The notes: a model not told the origin generated them from the sequence alone. A stretch of DNA of 49,909 nt from Pseudomonadota bacterium (GCA_027486675.1 JAIXOQ010000026.1:1-49909), one strand, 5' to 3'; numbered from the stretch's first letter, positions 24,156 through 31,448 are shown. Numbers and translations are program-made.

Positions 24156-24380
24156 ATGAGTACAGGAAGAGTAGCTGCAATAGGCAGAATTCTAGCAGCG
24201 ATATTCGCAGCACAGCCAACAGAGTCAGCCAAATTGAAAGAGCGTTACGGCTCACCACAAGAGCTAATGGGCTTACAATCTAGCCTGTTGCTCAACAGTG
24301 CAGGCCCTATGCCACACAGACTGCCAAACCAACGGCAGCGCAGGAAACTGCACAGACAAGTGCCACAGCTACGCAAGTAA
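24156..24380 (+). CDS. Hypothetical small basic protein
   Basis: This 74-aa protein has a hydrophobic N-terminal segment (AAIGRILAAIFAAQ) and a very basic C-terminus (LPNQRQRRKLHRQVPQLRK). It is the last gene before a terminator. The function is unknown. Confidence 0.5.
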   Translation: MSTGRVAAIGRILAAIFAAQPTESAKLKERYGSPQELMGLQSSLLLNSAGPMPHRLPNQRQRRKLHRQVPQLRK

Positions 24381-24386
24381 TAAAAT

Positions 24387-24419
24387 ACCCCACTCCTAAA
24401 AAAAGTGGGGTTATTTTTT
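24387..24419 (+). terminator. Terminator of the 18.2-24.4 kb early transcript
   Basis: ACCCCACT (24387-24394) pairs with AGTGGGGT (24404-24411) and is followed by TATTTTTT. It is directly followed by the next early promoter. Confidence 0.88.
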
Positions 24420-24482
24420 GAATTTATTTGGCTCGAATGTGCAAATTTGCGTAATTTTACACCGAATTTTAAAACAACCGAT
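24420..24482 (+). promoter_or_regulatory. Early promoter with GTAA-N2-TTAC dyad
   Basis: TTTG (24427-24430) and TAATTTTA (24452-24459) are separated by 21 bp. The dyad GTAATTTTAC is at 24451-24460. The -7 region is identical to that at 18161-18180, and the leader AAAACAACCGATATG nearly matches that of the 13122 gene. Confidence 0.65.
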
Positions 24483-24728
24483 ATGAAAAAGCTCACTCGC
24501 CAACAGGCAATCCATTGGACAACATTACTTATCAACAGCATCACCCATGAAGATGCAAAATCGCTGCTATTTGGGCTCGTAGGTTCGCCATCCATTGAAG
24601 GCGTCAACAGATGGCTATGGTCGAAAGGTATCGGAGGTTGGTACTACGACATAGATACCAATACTTTCTGCAACGAAGCAGCCCTCAGAGGTATTATAGA
24701 AAAGGCATTGTCAACCGAACAAAACTAA
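24483..24728 (+). CDS. Hypothetical early protein
   Basis: This 81-aa protein starts MKKLTRQQAIHWTTLLINS and has aromatic residues in the middle (WLWSKGIGGWYYDID). Not recognised. The ATG is set by the promoter leader. Confidence 0.6.
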   Translation: MKKLTRQQAIHWTTLLINSITHEDAKSLLFGLVGSPSIEGVNRWLWSKGIGGWYYDIDTNTFCNEAALRGIIEKALSTEQN

Positions 24729-24767
24729 TCATTCACCGGGGCGGCAATGCCTCACTAAACAACCTAT

Positions 24768-25280
24768 ATGGACGACAACAAAATACTCGACCTAGCGAAA
24801 AAACTCAAAGCCCTAGCTGACCAAGGAGTGGATGGGGAAAAGGAGAATGCCGCAGCGATGCTCCAACGACTGATGGAGAAACATGGCATCACACTCGAAA
24901 GCATCAGCGATGAAGTGAAGCGCAAACGCTACTTTGACATCAAGACCACTCAACAGAAGTTTTTTCAACAGGTAGCATCAAGCGTCATTGGTGGCGGCTT
25001 TAGTTACTTCGTATCGCCTACTAGCAAACGCAGGATAGGCATAGAGCTGACCGATGCACAGTACATTGAGATAGATGCCAAATTCGAGTTCTATATCAAA
25101 GCTTACGAAAAGGACCTTGATATATTCTATCGGGCATTTATCCATCGCAACAGACTAACGGCAAAGCCAACAGAAAACGACACCCGACCCGGACATAAGA
25201 TGTCGGAAGACGACCTGAAAGTGCTCGAAATGATGCGAGCAATGAACAAACACGAATTTCAGAAACGCTTATCCAACTAA
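24768..25280 (+). CDS. DUF2786-containing protein
   Basis: This 170-aa protein has an N-terminal DUF2786-like segment: KILDLAKKLKALADQGVDGE, ENAAAMLQRLMEKHGITLESI (about 6-46), the family pattern being K(i)..LLala....epEA..A...A..Lm.k.gi. The rest is mixed with KMSEDDLKVLEMMRAM near the end. The family is common in phages and its biochemical role is not established. It precedes the methylase-like gene by 4 bp. Confidence 0.7.
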   Translation: MDDNKILDLAKKLKALADQGVDGEKENAAAMLQRLMEKHGITLESISDEVKRKRYFDIKTTQQKFFQQVASSVIGGGFSYFVSPTSKRRIGIELTDAQYIEIDAKFEFYIKAYEKDLDIFYRAFIHRNRLTAKPTENDTRPGHKMSEDDLKVLEMMRAMNKHEFQKRLSN

Positions 25281-25284
25281 TCGT

Positions 25285-26124
25285 ATGGCTTCCAAAAAAA
25301 CAACCGAACCACCCAAACGGGCATTCATTAAGACACTAGAACAGATAGCCCACCGGCACCACATCACCCAAGTGTTTGACGACTTCATGGAGATAGCTAT
25401 CTGCGCTCTTTCGCTTGGTAGGATGGAGGAGCGATACTTCGAGCTAATCAAACGCTACAGCCGTGACGAGCTGACCAAGTTCCAAGAATGCTTTGCCCAT
25501 ATGTTCAGCGAATACGATAGAGCTGCGCAAGACGGTGGGTGGGATGATATGTTGGGCATTTACTTCGAGGAAATAGGTAGCCTATCAGGCAAGCAAGCAA
25601 TGGGGCAGTTCTTCACGCCTAAGTGCATCTGCGACTTGATGGCTCAGCTCAACCACGACCCCAAGAGCCCCGTGCCAAATGGCACTACTGTAGCCGATCA
25701 CGCAGCCGGCAGCTCTCGAAACCTCATAGCTCATGCCCGACTGCATCCGCAGAACCGTTGGAACTCGTTCTATCATGCCTACGACCTTGACCGCAGGTGT
25801 GTGAACATGAGTGTGCTCAACATGGTAATGTACGGCATGAAGGGCGTAGCCATCCACATGAACACCCTCTCACTAGAGGTGTACTCAGGATATCGGGTAT
25901 ATCTTCCCGAAACGGGCTTAGGCATCACCCGACTGACAGAGCAACAATGTTGGGCATACATGACGGAACGAAGGGAGCAAGAAGCGACGATTTCCAAAAT
26001 GGAAACAACCACAGACGGAAACGAATGCCCCTCTGTGGCAGCACCCGACCAACCCAAGGTAATCACTATCCCCGATTACAAATCACTTCTTGGTAACCCA
26101 TTATTTCAACAATCATTATTTTAG
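25285..26124 (+). CDS. N-6 adenine methylase-like protein lacking a visible NPPY motif
   Basis: This 279-aa protein resembles the HsdM-type N6-adenine methylase core. GQFFTP is at 107-112, and motif I, normally D-P-A-A-G-S-G, reads DHAAGSS (138-144), followed by AYDLDRRCVNMSVLNMVMYG (165-184), which matches the family. The catalytic NPP(F/Y) tetrapeptide that should follow near 200-230 is absent: the region reads MNTLSLEVYSGYRVYLP. The protein also ends early. It may bind SAM without methylating, or act as an anti-restriction or regulatory protein. Confidence 0.75.
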   Translation: MASKKTTEPPKRAFIKTLEQIAHRHHITQVFDDFMEIAICALSLGRMEERYFELIKRYSRDELTKFQECFAHMFSEYDRAAQDGGWDDMLGIYFEEIGSLSGKQAMGQFFTPKCICDLMAQLNHDPKSPVPNGTTVADHAAGSSRNLIAHARLHPQNRWNSFYHAYDLDRRCVNMSVLNMVMYGMKGVAIHMNTLSLEVYSGYRVYLPETGLGITRLTEQQCWAYMTERREQEATISKMETTTDGNECPSVAAPDQPKVITIPDYKSLLGNPLFQQSLF

Positions 26125-26128
26125 CACC

Positions 26129-26338
26129 ATGAAACAGAAAAAACAGTTCTGCATCCCCGAAGCAGAAGACAAGATGCAGCATACACCACATTACGAGCGT
26201 TCTATACCATTACAGCGGGATAGAATACACGTCGATTGGGATGCTTTTTACAAACAGGACTATAAGCACTCCGAGATGGCATACCCAACTAAGGGGGGCG
26301 TAGGCACACACAAGCTACCCGCTACACGACCTCACTAG
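26129..26338 (+). CDS. Hypothetical small protein
   Basis: This 69-aa hydrophilic protein starts MKQKKQFCIPEAEDKMQH. It is not recognised. It ends just before the inverted repeat at 26363 that separates the early genes from the lysis genes. Confidence 0.5.
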   Translation: MKQKKQFCIPEAEDKMQHTPHYERSIPLQRDRIHVDWDAFYKQDYKHSEMAYPTKGGVGTHKLPATRPH

Positions 26339-26362
26339 AGGTCACCAAAAACACATTATGTA

Positions 26363-26413
26363 ATTGGCAGATTATCGCTACATTTGAGCGAACAATCTGC
26401 CAATTTTCATTTT
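26363..26413 (+). promoter_or_regulatory. Inverted repeat with embedded -7 box before the lysis genes
   Basis: AATTGGCAGATT (26363-26374) is a perfect 12-bp inverted repeat of AATCTGCCAATT (26395-26406). An inner CGCT/AGCG pair (26377-26380, 26388-26391) closes on the loop, and the TACATTTG spanning 26380-26387 fits the TAnnTTTG -7 consensus. The RNA hairpin followed by TTTTCATTTT could also terminate the upstream operon. The ATG of the first lysis gene is 7 bp past the repeat. It is either a terminator or an operator over a lysis promoter, or both. Confidence 0.55.
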
Positions 26414-26683
26414 ATGAGCAATCCCAACAACGAACGTCGTTCCATTACGCCCGGCGAACTACTTACCGCATCCATAGTGGTAGTAGGTGCCGTACTTTCA
26501 TTTTGGATAAGTACAAGCACTCGCCTTACTGCACTAGAAATCCGAATAGGTGTGCAGGAGGAAACCAACAAGCAAGTGAATAACAAACTCGACAAGCTGC
26601 AAGACGGCATCAATGAAATCAAAGTGACGCTGCAGAACAAACAAGACAGACCGACCATTGGTGGCACGGGAAACCTCAAGTAA
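26414..26683 (+). CDS. Membrane protein with coiled coil (lysis-associated)
   Basis: This 89-aa protein has an N-terminal soluble stretch, one transmembrane segment (LLTASIVVVGAVLSFWIS, about 15-32) and a C-terminal coiled coil (EIRIGVQEETNKQVNNKLDK). This resembles the XhlA/spanin-like or pinholin-associated small proteins found next to holins. It is the first gene of the putative lysis module. ATG at 26414 is preferred. Confidence 0.6.
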   Translation: MSNPNNERRSITPGELLTASIVVVGAVLSFWISTSTRLTALEIRIGVQEETNKQVNNKLDKLQDGINEIKVTLQNKQDRPTIGGTGNLK

Positions 26684-26699
26684 CCAAACCCTTAATAAT

Positions 26700-26891
26700 A
26701 TGTTCAAGCTATCTAACCTAACCAAGCCCACGCCAAAGTTTTGGAAGCGGCTCGGTAATGCGCTGTTCGCTGTGTCTACGGGCTGTACTATACCGGCCAT
26801 TCTTACCGACAACCAAGTGCTCGCCTACATTATCTTCGGGCTTGGTGCTCTTGGAAAATTCATTACCTCACTCACATCCGATGAAGAATGA
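26700..26891 (+). CDS. Putative holin
   Basis: This 63-aa protein has a basic N-terminus and two hydrophobic stretches (LGNALFAVSTGCTIPAIL and LAYIIFGLGALGKFITSL) with a short charged C-tail. This size and topology suit a small holin that permeabilises the inner membrane so the M15 endolysin can reach the wall. It is between a membrane/coiled-coil gene and the lipoprotein gene, which it overlaps by 4 bp (ATGA). Confidence 0.6.
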   Translation: MFKLSNLTKPTPKFWKRLGNALFAVSTGCTIPAILTDNQVLAYIIFGLGALGKFITSLTSDEE

Positions 26892-27415
26892 AACACCTAC
26901 TCATTTCCGCATGCATCGCCATAGTTACTGTAGGCTGCGCATCGCATAAGAAACTCGTTACAGAAACGCATTCCGCTACCGATAGCGTGGCGAAGTCCGC
27001 ACATCTAAGGGTAACCACTCGCACCATTGACACGGTGGCAAAATCGAAACCTGACAGCCTCAGAGCTGCGTTTGCCATCACGGGCTATGTTCCCCCATCA
27101 CTTCCAACCATTGCCGGCAAACCATTCGAGCAATGGACCTTTGCGAGTGGTGCTCTAACTGTGACGGCTACGCTCGACAAAGCCACGGGCAAAGTTGACC
27201 TGCAGGCGAACACCAAACCACAGGAAGTGCCGGTACAGCTCCACGAAATGACCGTTGAAGCCGATACGCGCGAAACGACCAAGAAAACGGAAGCAGACGA
27301 CTATCACAAAGCAGTAGAGCCGAAAACGAACTGGACGTGGAAAGGAGTTGCAATAACTCTATCGCTGCTGCTGCTTGCAATCATCATTTATTTGGTGAAA
27401 CGATTTTTTCCGTAA
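26888..27415 (+). CDS. Unimolecular spanin (u-spanin)-like lipoprotein
   Basis: This 175-aa protein has a lipoprotein signal (MKHLLISACIAIVTVGC) with the lipobox cysteine at 17, a long hydrophilic middle of about 130 residues, and a C-terminal transmembrane segment (GVAITLSLLLLAIIIYLV). A lipid anchor at one end and an inner-membrane span at the other is the defining layout of u-spanins such as phage T1 gp11, which fuse inner and outer membranes during lysis. It overlaps the holin-like gene and ends before two terminators. Confidence 0.65.
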   Translation: MKHLLISACIAIVTVGCASHKKLVTETHSATDSVAKSAHLRVTTRTIDTVAKSKPDSLRAAFAITGYVPPSLPTIAGKPFEQWTFASGALTVTATLDKATGKVDLQANTKPQEVPVQLHEMTVEADTRETTKKTEADDYHKAVEPKTNWTWKGVAITLSLLLLAIIIYLVKRFFP

Positions 27416-27427
27416 TATTGTACTTCA

Positions 27428-27447
27428 AAGCGGTTTCCGCTTCTTTT
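27428..27447 (+). terminator. Terminator 1 after the lysis module
   Basis: AAGCGG (27428-27433) pairs with CCGCTT (27437-27442) around TTT, followed by CTTTT. Confidence 0.6.
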
Positions 27448-27475
27448 CTGCTCATAAGGATTTTTATTTGCGAAG

Positions 27476-27502
27476 AACCCTCCATACGGAGGGTTTTTTG
27501 TT
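27476..27502 (+). terminator. Terminator 2 after the lysis module
   Basis: AACCCTCC (27476-27483) pairs with GGAGGGTT (27488-27495) around ATAC and is followed by TTTTGTTTT. It lies at the end of the convergent minus-strand gene and may stop transcription from that side too, though no long T-run is on the other flank. Confidence 0.85.
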
Positions 27503-27862
27503 TTACACCAAGTCTTCTGCGGGGAATGCCACATCACGAAGCGCATTGACGGACTTCTCGAACACTATCGGGTTCATATCCAACGCTGCCTGCCGTAGCC
27601 GCTTTAGCTCTTCCTCGACCTCGTACACCCTGCCGTATTGTCGATAGGCGGTGACGATAGCCGTGCCATCGCTCTCGTGGACACGTAGCACCAATCCAAC
27701 GTGCTGCCGCTTTTCCCGTGATACGAAATTCCGCACATCCCTGATGTTTTGGTAGTGTTTTCCTTGGACTAGCGTTGCTTGTCCGGTTTGCATGGCCTCT
27801 GCGCATGCTGCCCGTACATGCTGCGCAGTGCCCGGTGTGGGTTTTGCTGTTTTCTCTGCCAT
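27503..27862 (-). CDS. Small protein encoded beside the iteron array; candidate repeat-binding protein
   Basis: This 119-aa protein starts MAEKTAKPTPGTAQHVRAAC. The frame extends upstream into the GATACA array, but the repeats there encode an artificial hydrophobic pattern, so ATG at 27862 is chosen. Residues about 40-60 (IRDVRNFVSREKRQHVGLVL) include a basic helix, and 80-95 (VEEELKRLRQAALDMN) another. I cannot assign a family. The gene is alone on the minus strand with the array directly upstream of its start, so it is probably expressed from within the array and may bind it, as ParR, TubR or Rep proteins do at their own repeats. That function is inferred. Confidence 0.55.
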   Translation of the reverse strand: MAEKTAKPTPGTAQHVRAACAEAMQTGQATLVQGKHYQNIRDVRNFVSREKRQHVGLVLRVHESDGTAIVTAYRQYGRVYEVEEELKRLRQAALDMNPIVFEKSVNALRDVAFPAEDLV

Positions 27863-27863
27863 T

Positions 27864-28103
27864 GATACAAATTTGATACAAAAGTAGATATATTGAACGA
27901 TACAAACGAAGATATATTGTGAGATATACTGCAATTTTAGATACAAATGTGATACAAAGTGAGATACAATGTATGATACAGCCCCGAAAAGATACATTTT
28001 TGATACAAAAAATGATACAAACGTGGATATATCCGAAGATATACAGCCGTGTATCTGCGTTTGTTAGATACATTGTATCGAAATTTGTATACAGATTTGT
28101 ATC
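27864..28103. repeat. Phased GATACA/GATATA iteron array (~12-bp pitch)
   Basis: Hexamers GATACA or GATATA start at 27864, 27875, 27887, 27899, 27911, 27923; then 27940, 27951, 27963, 27975; then 27991, 28002, 28014, 28026, 28038. Inverted copies (TGTATC/TGTATA) start at 28050, 28074, 28086 and 28098, with a direct one at 28067. Spacing is 11-12 bp within blocks and 16-17 bp between blocks. About 20 sites in 240 bp, with the polarity reversing near one end. It is typical of iterons at origins or partition sites. The interval has no credible gene. Confidence 0.9.
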
Positions 28104-28395
28104 TTGATTAGGGCAAAAAACGCCCAAAACGTTGACACGTTGACCATAATTGCTATGAAAATCAGCTACTTAGCTTGTCAACGTTTTTTCGAAGAATATA
28201 TAGACAGATAAACAGGTCTACAAACCGTACATAGACACCTACTACTACTACTACTTATATCTATATATTTTGTTGTTTTGTTGACAATGTGCCTCAAACC
28301 CTTATGCAGCAAGGGTTTGGTATGTCAACAAGCTGTCAACAAGCTGTCAACAAATCAACAAATGGCTATTCGGCAATAATGGGCTACATTTGGGC
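28104..28395. repeat. Second repeat set (TGTCAAC) with A/T-rich spacer; possible origin
   Basis: TGTCAAC or its complement GTTGACA occurs at 28131, 28176, 28280, 28323, 28334 and 28345, with partial copies at 28139 (GTTGAC) and near 28355. The three at 28323-28351 are spaced 11 bp. AAAACGTTGACA (from 28127) and TGTCAACGTTTT (from 28176) are inverted repeats. Between the sets are a CTA-triplet run (28240-28255) and A/T-rich DNA (28250-28280). CAAACCCTT and AAGGGTTTG (28294-28319) form a 9-bp stem. No gene is seen. Two repeat families beside an A/T-rich patch is the usual look of a replication origin. Confidence 0.7.
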
Positions 28396-29070
28396 ATGCA
28401 AACAAAAATTAAAATCGAAGGATTGAATAAACTACGGCAATGGGCTGACCACGTAGATAAAAACACCAAAATTGGCGTACAAATGGCAATAAACGATTCT
28501 CTTAGGTTTGGGCGAACTCGCATCAGAGAAGATATTGCAAAAGAGTATAACGTCAAACTCGGAAGGTTATATGCATCAGACCGTAAAAAAGGGCTGCATG
28601 TTAAACCTGCCTACTACAATAATTTGCAAGGAACAATAACAGCAGGAAATATGCCTGTAGGGCTTTCCGGGTTTAATGGTAATAGGTTAGCCGTGGAAAC
28701 AACAGGCTATAACATATCGTTCGCATCTTCTATTAAAACTCGAAAAATGCGCGTACAGCGTAAGGCAATACGGAAAGCTGGTGGTATTAGCGTTGAAATT
28801 AAAAAGGGTAGAAGGGATGTAATTCGCTCCGCATTCAAAATTCCAAAATATGGAAGTTTAGTGTTTGCTAGGGGAAACTATTCTGCATTTGGCTTTTTGT
28901 GGAGACATAGACGAGTAAATACAACAGGTCAGGATAAGCCTATTGAAGTGTTAAATTCCACGTCAGTAGCAACAATGGCATTGAACAAGCACACTGTACT
29001 TCGTTACTTTTTACCCATCCATAGAAAATATGAGCAAGAACTACAACGACAACTCAAGCGGTTGTTGTAA
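28396..29070 (+). CDS. Minor tail protein Z (GpZ)-like protein
   Basis: This 224-aa protein resembles the prophage minor tail protein Z/tail-completion family: a helical N-terminal part with MAINDSLRFGRTRIREDIAKEY (family pattern: a..A.N.ta...r...r.i...y.v), then strand-rich segments and a C-terminal HTVLRYFLPIHRKYEQELQRQL. It is far from the tail operon and visibly more A/T-rich than its neighbours, suggesting separate acquisition. ATG at 28396 is chosen over TTG at 28390. A -7-like TACATTTG lies only 3 bp upstream, so a leaderless transcript is possible. Confidence 0.6.
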   Translation: MQTKIKIEGLNKLRQWADHVDKNTKIGVQMAINDSLRFGRTRIREDIAKEYNVKLGRLYASDRKKGLHVKPAYYNNLQGTITAGNMPVGLSGFNGNRLAVETTGYNISFASSIKTRKMRVQRKAIRKAGGISVEIKKGRRDVIRSAFKIPKYGSLVFARGNYSAFGFLWRHRRVNTTGQDKPIEVLNSTSVATMALNKHTVLRYFLPIHRKYEQELQRQLKRLL

Positions 29071-29333
29071 TCAATCGTCATTTGTTTGTATCATGTCGGG
29101 AAATTGTCCAATAATGGGACATGTATGGGAAGTTTTTCCCACAATGGGATTGACTAGGTTCTTTCTAGGGCAAACTACTGCGGGGGCGAACACCCGCAAA
29201 TCTTCGCCACTCGGAGAGTTTTTTCAAAGTTACAAGGGTGCTGATTTTGAGTTACTGCCGCAATCATCCAATTTCACGCCTGATAACGGGAAACTGCATG
29301 AGCTGAACGCCATTGTTGCCTACCTTTGGCGGC
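29071..29333 (+). other. Intergenic region with several small hairpins, no gene
   Basis: The segment holds short inverted repeats: GTCC/GGAC around 29107-29120, TGGGAA/TTCCCA near 29127-29142, and GCGGG/CCCGC near 29181-29198, then CTCGGAGAG followed by T6 near 29212-29226, which could terminate transcription of the GpZ-like gene. A frame crossing the region (29030-29410) overlaps both neighbours and has no protein-like character. Confidence 0.45.
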
Positions 29334-30038
29334 ATGAAAAACGACATCAAACTTCACTATTGGCCACTCGAACGACTGCGCCATTATGCCGGCAATGCAC
29401 GCAAGCATGACGAGCGCAACGTTGAGGAAATAGCCGCAAGCATCAGCCGCTTTGGGTTCGTGAACCCCGTGTTGGTTGATGCAGATGGCGAAATCATTGC
29501 CGGGCATGGTCGCGCACTAGCAGCGGAGTTTTTGAAGCTCTCAAAAGTGCCGGTGATTGTGCTGAACGACCTGAGCGAAGCAGAGAAACGCGCGCTTCGC
29601 CTTGCGGACAATCGCATCGCTGAAAAGTCCACATGGGACAATGATGCCGTTCAGGCAGAGCTTCGCGCACTCCGTGAATTAGATGCAAGCACAGAGGGCT
29701 TGGGTTGGTCGGATGCGGAGCTTGAAAACATGCTCCGTGAAGCCGAGAGCATTTTGCCCGATGATCCTTACGAGCCACCGCAGCGCACCATCGTAAGCGA
29801 GCGCAGCGATAGAGCCGACAGCAACAACGACAACGACACGGACGAAAAGCCGCTGCGACCTGCAGAGCCGAAGTCCTCTGATGATGATTATTCGCTGTTC
29901 GAGCTAGTCATGCTCCATGAAAACAAGGTTCGCCTTGTCGAAGTCCTAAGTCAGATTAGGGCGGATAAGCTATACGACAAATTGGAAGACGCACTCATGC
30001 ACATGGTTCGTCACTATACGGGGGAGCCGAATGCGTAA
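29334..30038 (+). CDS. ParB-like nuclease-domain protein
   Basis: This 234-aa protein has an N-terminal ParB/Srx-fold domain: YAGNARKHDERNVEEIAASI, RFGFVNPVLVDADGEIIAGHGRALAA (about 40-65), then LRLADNRIAEKSTWDNDAV. The rest is charged and probably disordered (about 150-190) with a helical C-terminus. Such domains, alone or fused to methylases, are common in phage DNA-modification loci. The 3' end overlaps the cupin gene by 8 bp, so it opens a tightly packed five-gene cassette ending at 33122. Confidence 0.85.
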   Translation: MKNDIKLHYWPLERLRHYAGNARKHDERNVEEIAASISRFGFVNPVLVDADGEIIAGHGRALAAEFLKLSKVPVIVLNDLSEAEKRALRLADNRIAEKSTWDNDAVQAELRALRELDASTEGLGWSDAELENMLREAESILPDDPYEPPQRTIVSERSDRADSNNDNDTDEKPLRPAEPKSSDDDYSLFELVMLHENKVRLVEVLSQIRADKLYDKLEDALMHMVRHYTGEPNA

Positions 30039-30750
30039 TCCTTCCTTTAGCCGGTTCGGGTTTGACGGCACACTGTTCCACGACAACGACATTACCGTGT
30101 ACGGTATCCGTGGCCACAACCACGTACCGATGCAGGGTGGCGCATGGTTCGTGTACGTGCATTCCGGCATCGTGCAAGCCCGTGGCGACATTGTGCTGAC
30201 TGCCGGCATGTACGGGGTGGTGAATTGGGGCAACATCGTTGTGTTGGAACACAGCGAAGTGCTGCTAGTCCACCACTCAAAACATCAGGCCTTGCACACC
30301 TTTGGCGGTCCCATCGAGGAACGGGGACGGCTTGCCTACATCGATGGCTGTACCGATACGCAGCTCTTGCCGCCTGTTCGCAAGGGTGACCCCTGCCTAA
30401 ACCACCTGCACTTCCCTATCGACATCAACCAAACGCAGCACACCCACCCATCCATCAGGGTTGGCATTGTGGCTCGTGGCTATGGAGAGTGCGTCACACC
30501 CTTTGGCAATGCCGAACTTCGGGAGGGTGACATCTTCCTCATTCATCCCGAAGACGGGAGCAAGGCTCTAGGGGTGGATGGTCAGCAGCACTTGGTTGGT
30601 ACCCACTCGTTCAGGACACGGTACCGGCAGATGGATGTGGTCGCATTCCACCCTGACAGCGAAGTCGGTCCTACTGACGAGCTGCATCAGATGAAAGTTG
30701 CCACCATCATCAACGGCATCAGCGCAAGCGACATGGAGCTGCGCCGGTGA
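30031..30750 (+). CDS. Bicupin-like protein
   Basis: This 239-aa protein is likely to contain one or two cupin barrels. The second is clearer: HLHFPIDINQTQHTHPSIRV (about 125-144), GYGECVTPFGNAELREGDIFL, with the His-x-His and later Glu/His spacing of metal-binding cupins, and HSFRTRYRQMDVVAFHPDSE near the end. The first half (HNHVPMQGGAWFVYVHSGIV) has a similar strand rhythm. Cupins range from enzymes to sensors. It is coupled by overlap to the ParB-like gene upstream and to the PAPS-reductase-like gene downstream, so it is probably part of the same pathway. Confidence 0.7.
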   Translation: MRNPSFSRFGFDGTLFHDNDITVYGIRGHNHVPMQGGAWFVYVHSGIVQARGDIVLTAGMYGVVNWGNIVVLEHSEVLLVHHSKHQALHTFGGPIEERGRLAYIDGCTDTQLLPPVRKGDPCLNHLHFPIDINQTQHTHPSIRVGIVARGYGECVTPFGNAELREGDIFLIHPEDGSKALGVDGQQHLVGTHSFRTRYRQMDVVAFHPDSEVGPTDELHQMKVATIINGISASDMELRR

Positions 30751-31448
30751 GGATAAAGACCGTTGGCCATGCCTACGACCTGAAAGACAAGACCGATGAA
30801 GCTCGTGCAATCCTTGACGAGTTTCTGCCAACGGTGAAGTCACCACTAATCGCATTCAGTGGCGGCAAGGATAGCATCGTGTTGTCACACATGCTTGCCA
30901 CGTACTATGGGGTAAAAGATGCAATCTGCGCCAACTCCTACTGGTTTGCTCGAACTGATGCGGAAATACGCACTAAGGTTGTGCCGGCACTTGGAATCCA
31001 TGTTACTTATTGGGACCGGTTGGGAGCCTATTGGATATTCAAACGGGAGAATCGTAAGTATATATGGCCTACGGATACTAGAACTTTCGGGCAATTCTAC
31101 GCCCTCTGCCAACAGTCCACAGTCAAGCGACATGCGCTTGGCAGCGGTAATGATGCTGTGCTGTATGGACGACGGAAGCAGGAAAATGTTGTGCCTGCTC
31201 CAACCTATCGAACACGAGACGGACTACACAACTGTTTCCCACTAATCAGTTGGCGGCACGAACATATTTGGACGTACATCAGGCGTCACGAGCTGCCGTA
31301 TCCATCCATCTACGAGTACGAGCTTGGCTCAAAGGAAGGCTGTACATCGTGGAACATGATTGATCCGCGGATGTACAAACAGACACCTTCCGAGCTGATT
31401 GAAGAGTTTTGCCCGACTACATGGAACAAGATTAGGGATAGGCTGTGA
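30747..31448 (+). CDS. PAPS reductase/DndC-like PP-loop ATPase
   Basis: This 233-aa protein is an adenylating PP-loop enzyme of the phosphoadenosine phosphosulfate reductase family. SGGKDS is at 38-43, followed by the family's later motifs, including LISWRHEHIWTYIRRHELPY. Relatives activate sulfate or transfer sulfur to nucleic acids (CysH, DndC). It starts at GTG, overlapping the cupin stop (GTGA), and overlaps the next gene by 4 bp in the same way. Substrate unknown. Confidence 0.85.
   Translation: MRIKTVGHAYDLKDKTDEARAILDEFLPTVKSPLIAFSGGKDSIVLSHMLATYYGVKDAICANSYWFARTDAEIRTKVVPALGIHVTYWDRLGAYWIFKRENRKYIWPTDTRTFGQFYALCQQSTVKRHALGSGNDAVLYGRRKQENVVPAPTYRTRDGLHNCFPLISWRHEHIWTYIRRHELPYPSIYEYELGSKEGCTSWNMIDPRMYKQTPSELIEEFCPTTWNKIRDRL

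Noticed and set aside
27864-28103. CRISPR array
   Set aside because: The repeats are 6-8 bp at 12-bp pitch without unique 30-bp spacers, and no cas gene is near. They are iterons or operator sites.
27534-28127. Long open frame across the iteron region on the minus strand
   Set aside because: Its translation is a low-complexity product of the 12-bp repeats (Ile/Cys/Tyr every four residues). It is a by-product of the array, not a gene.
29030-29410. Open frame of 126 codons between the GpZ-like and ParB-like genes
   Set aside because: It overlaps both neighbours deeply and its composition is not protein-like (many Cys, no pattern). It covers small hairpins instead.
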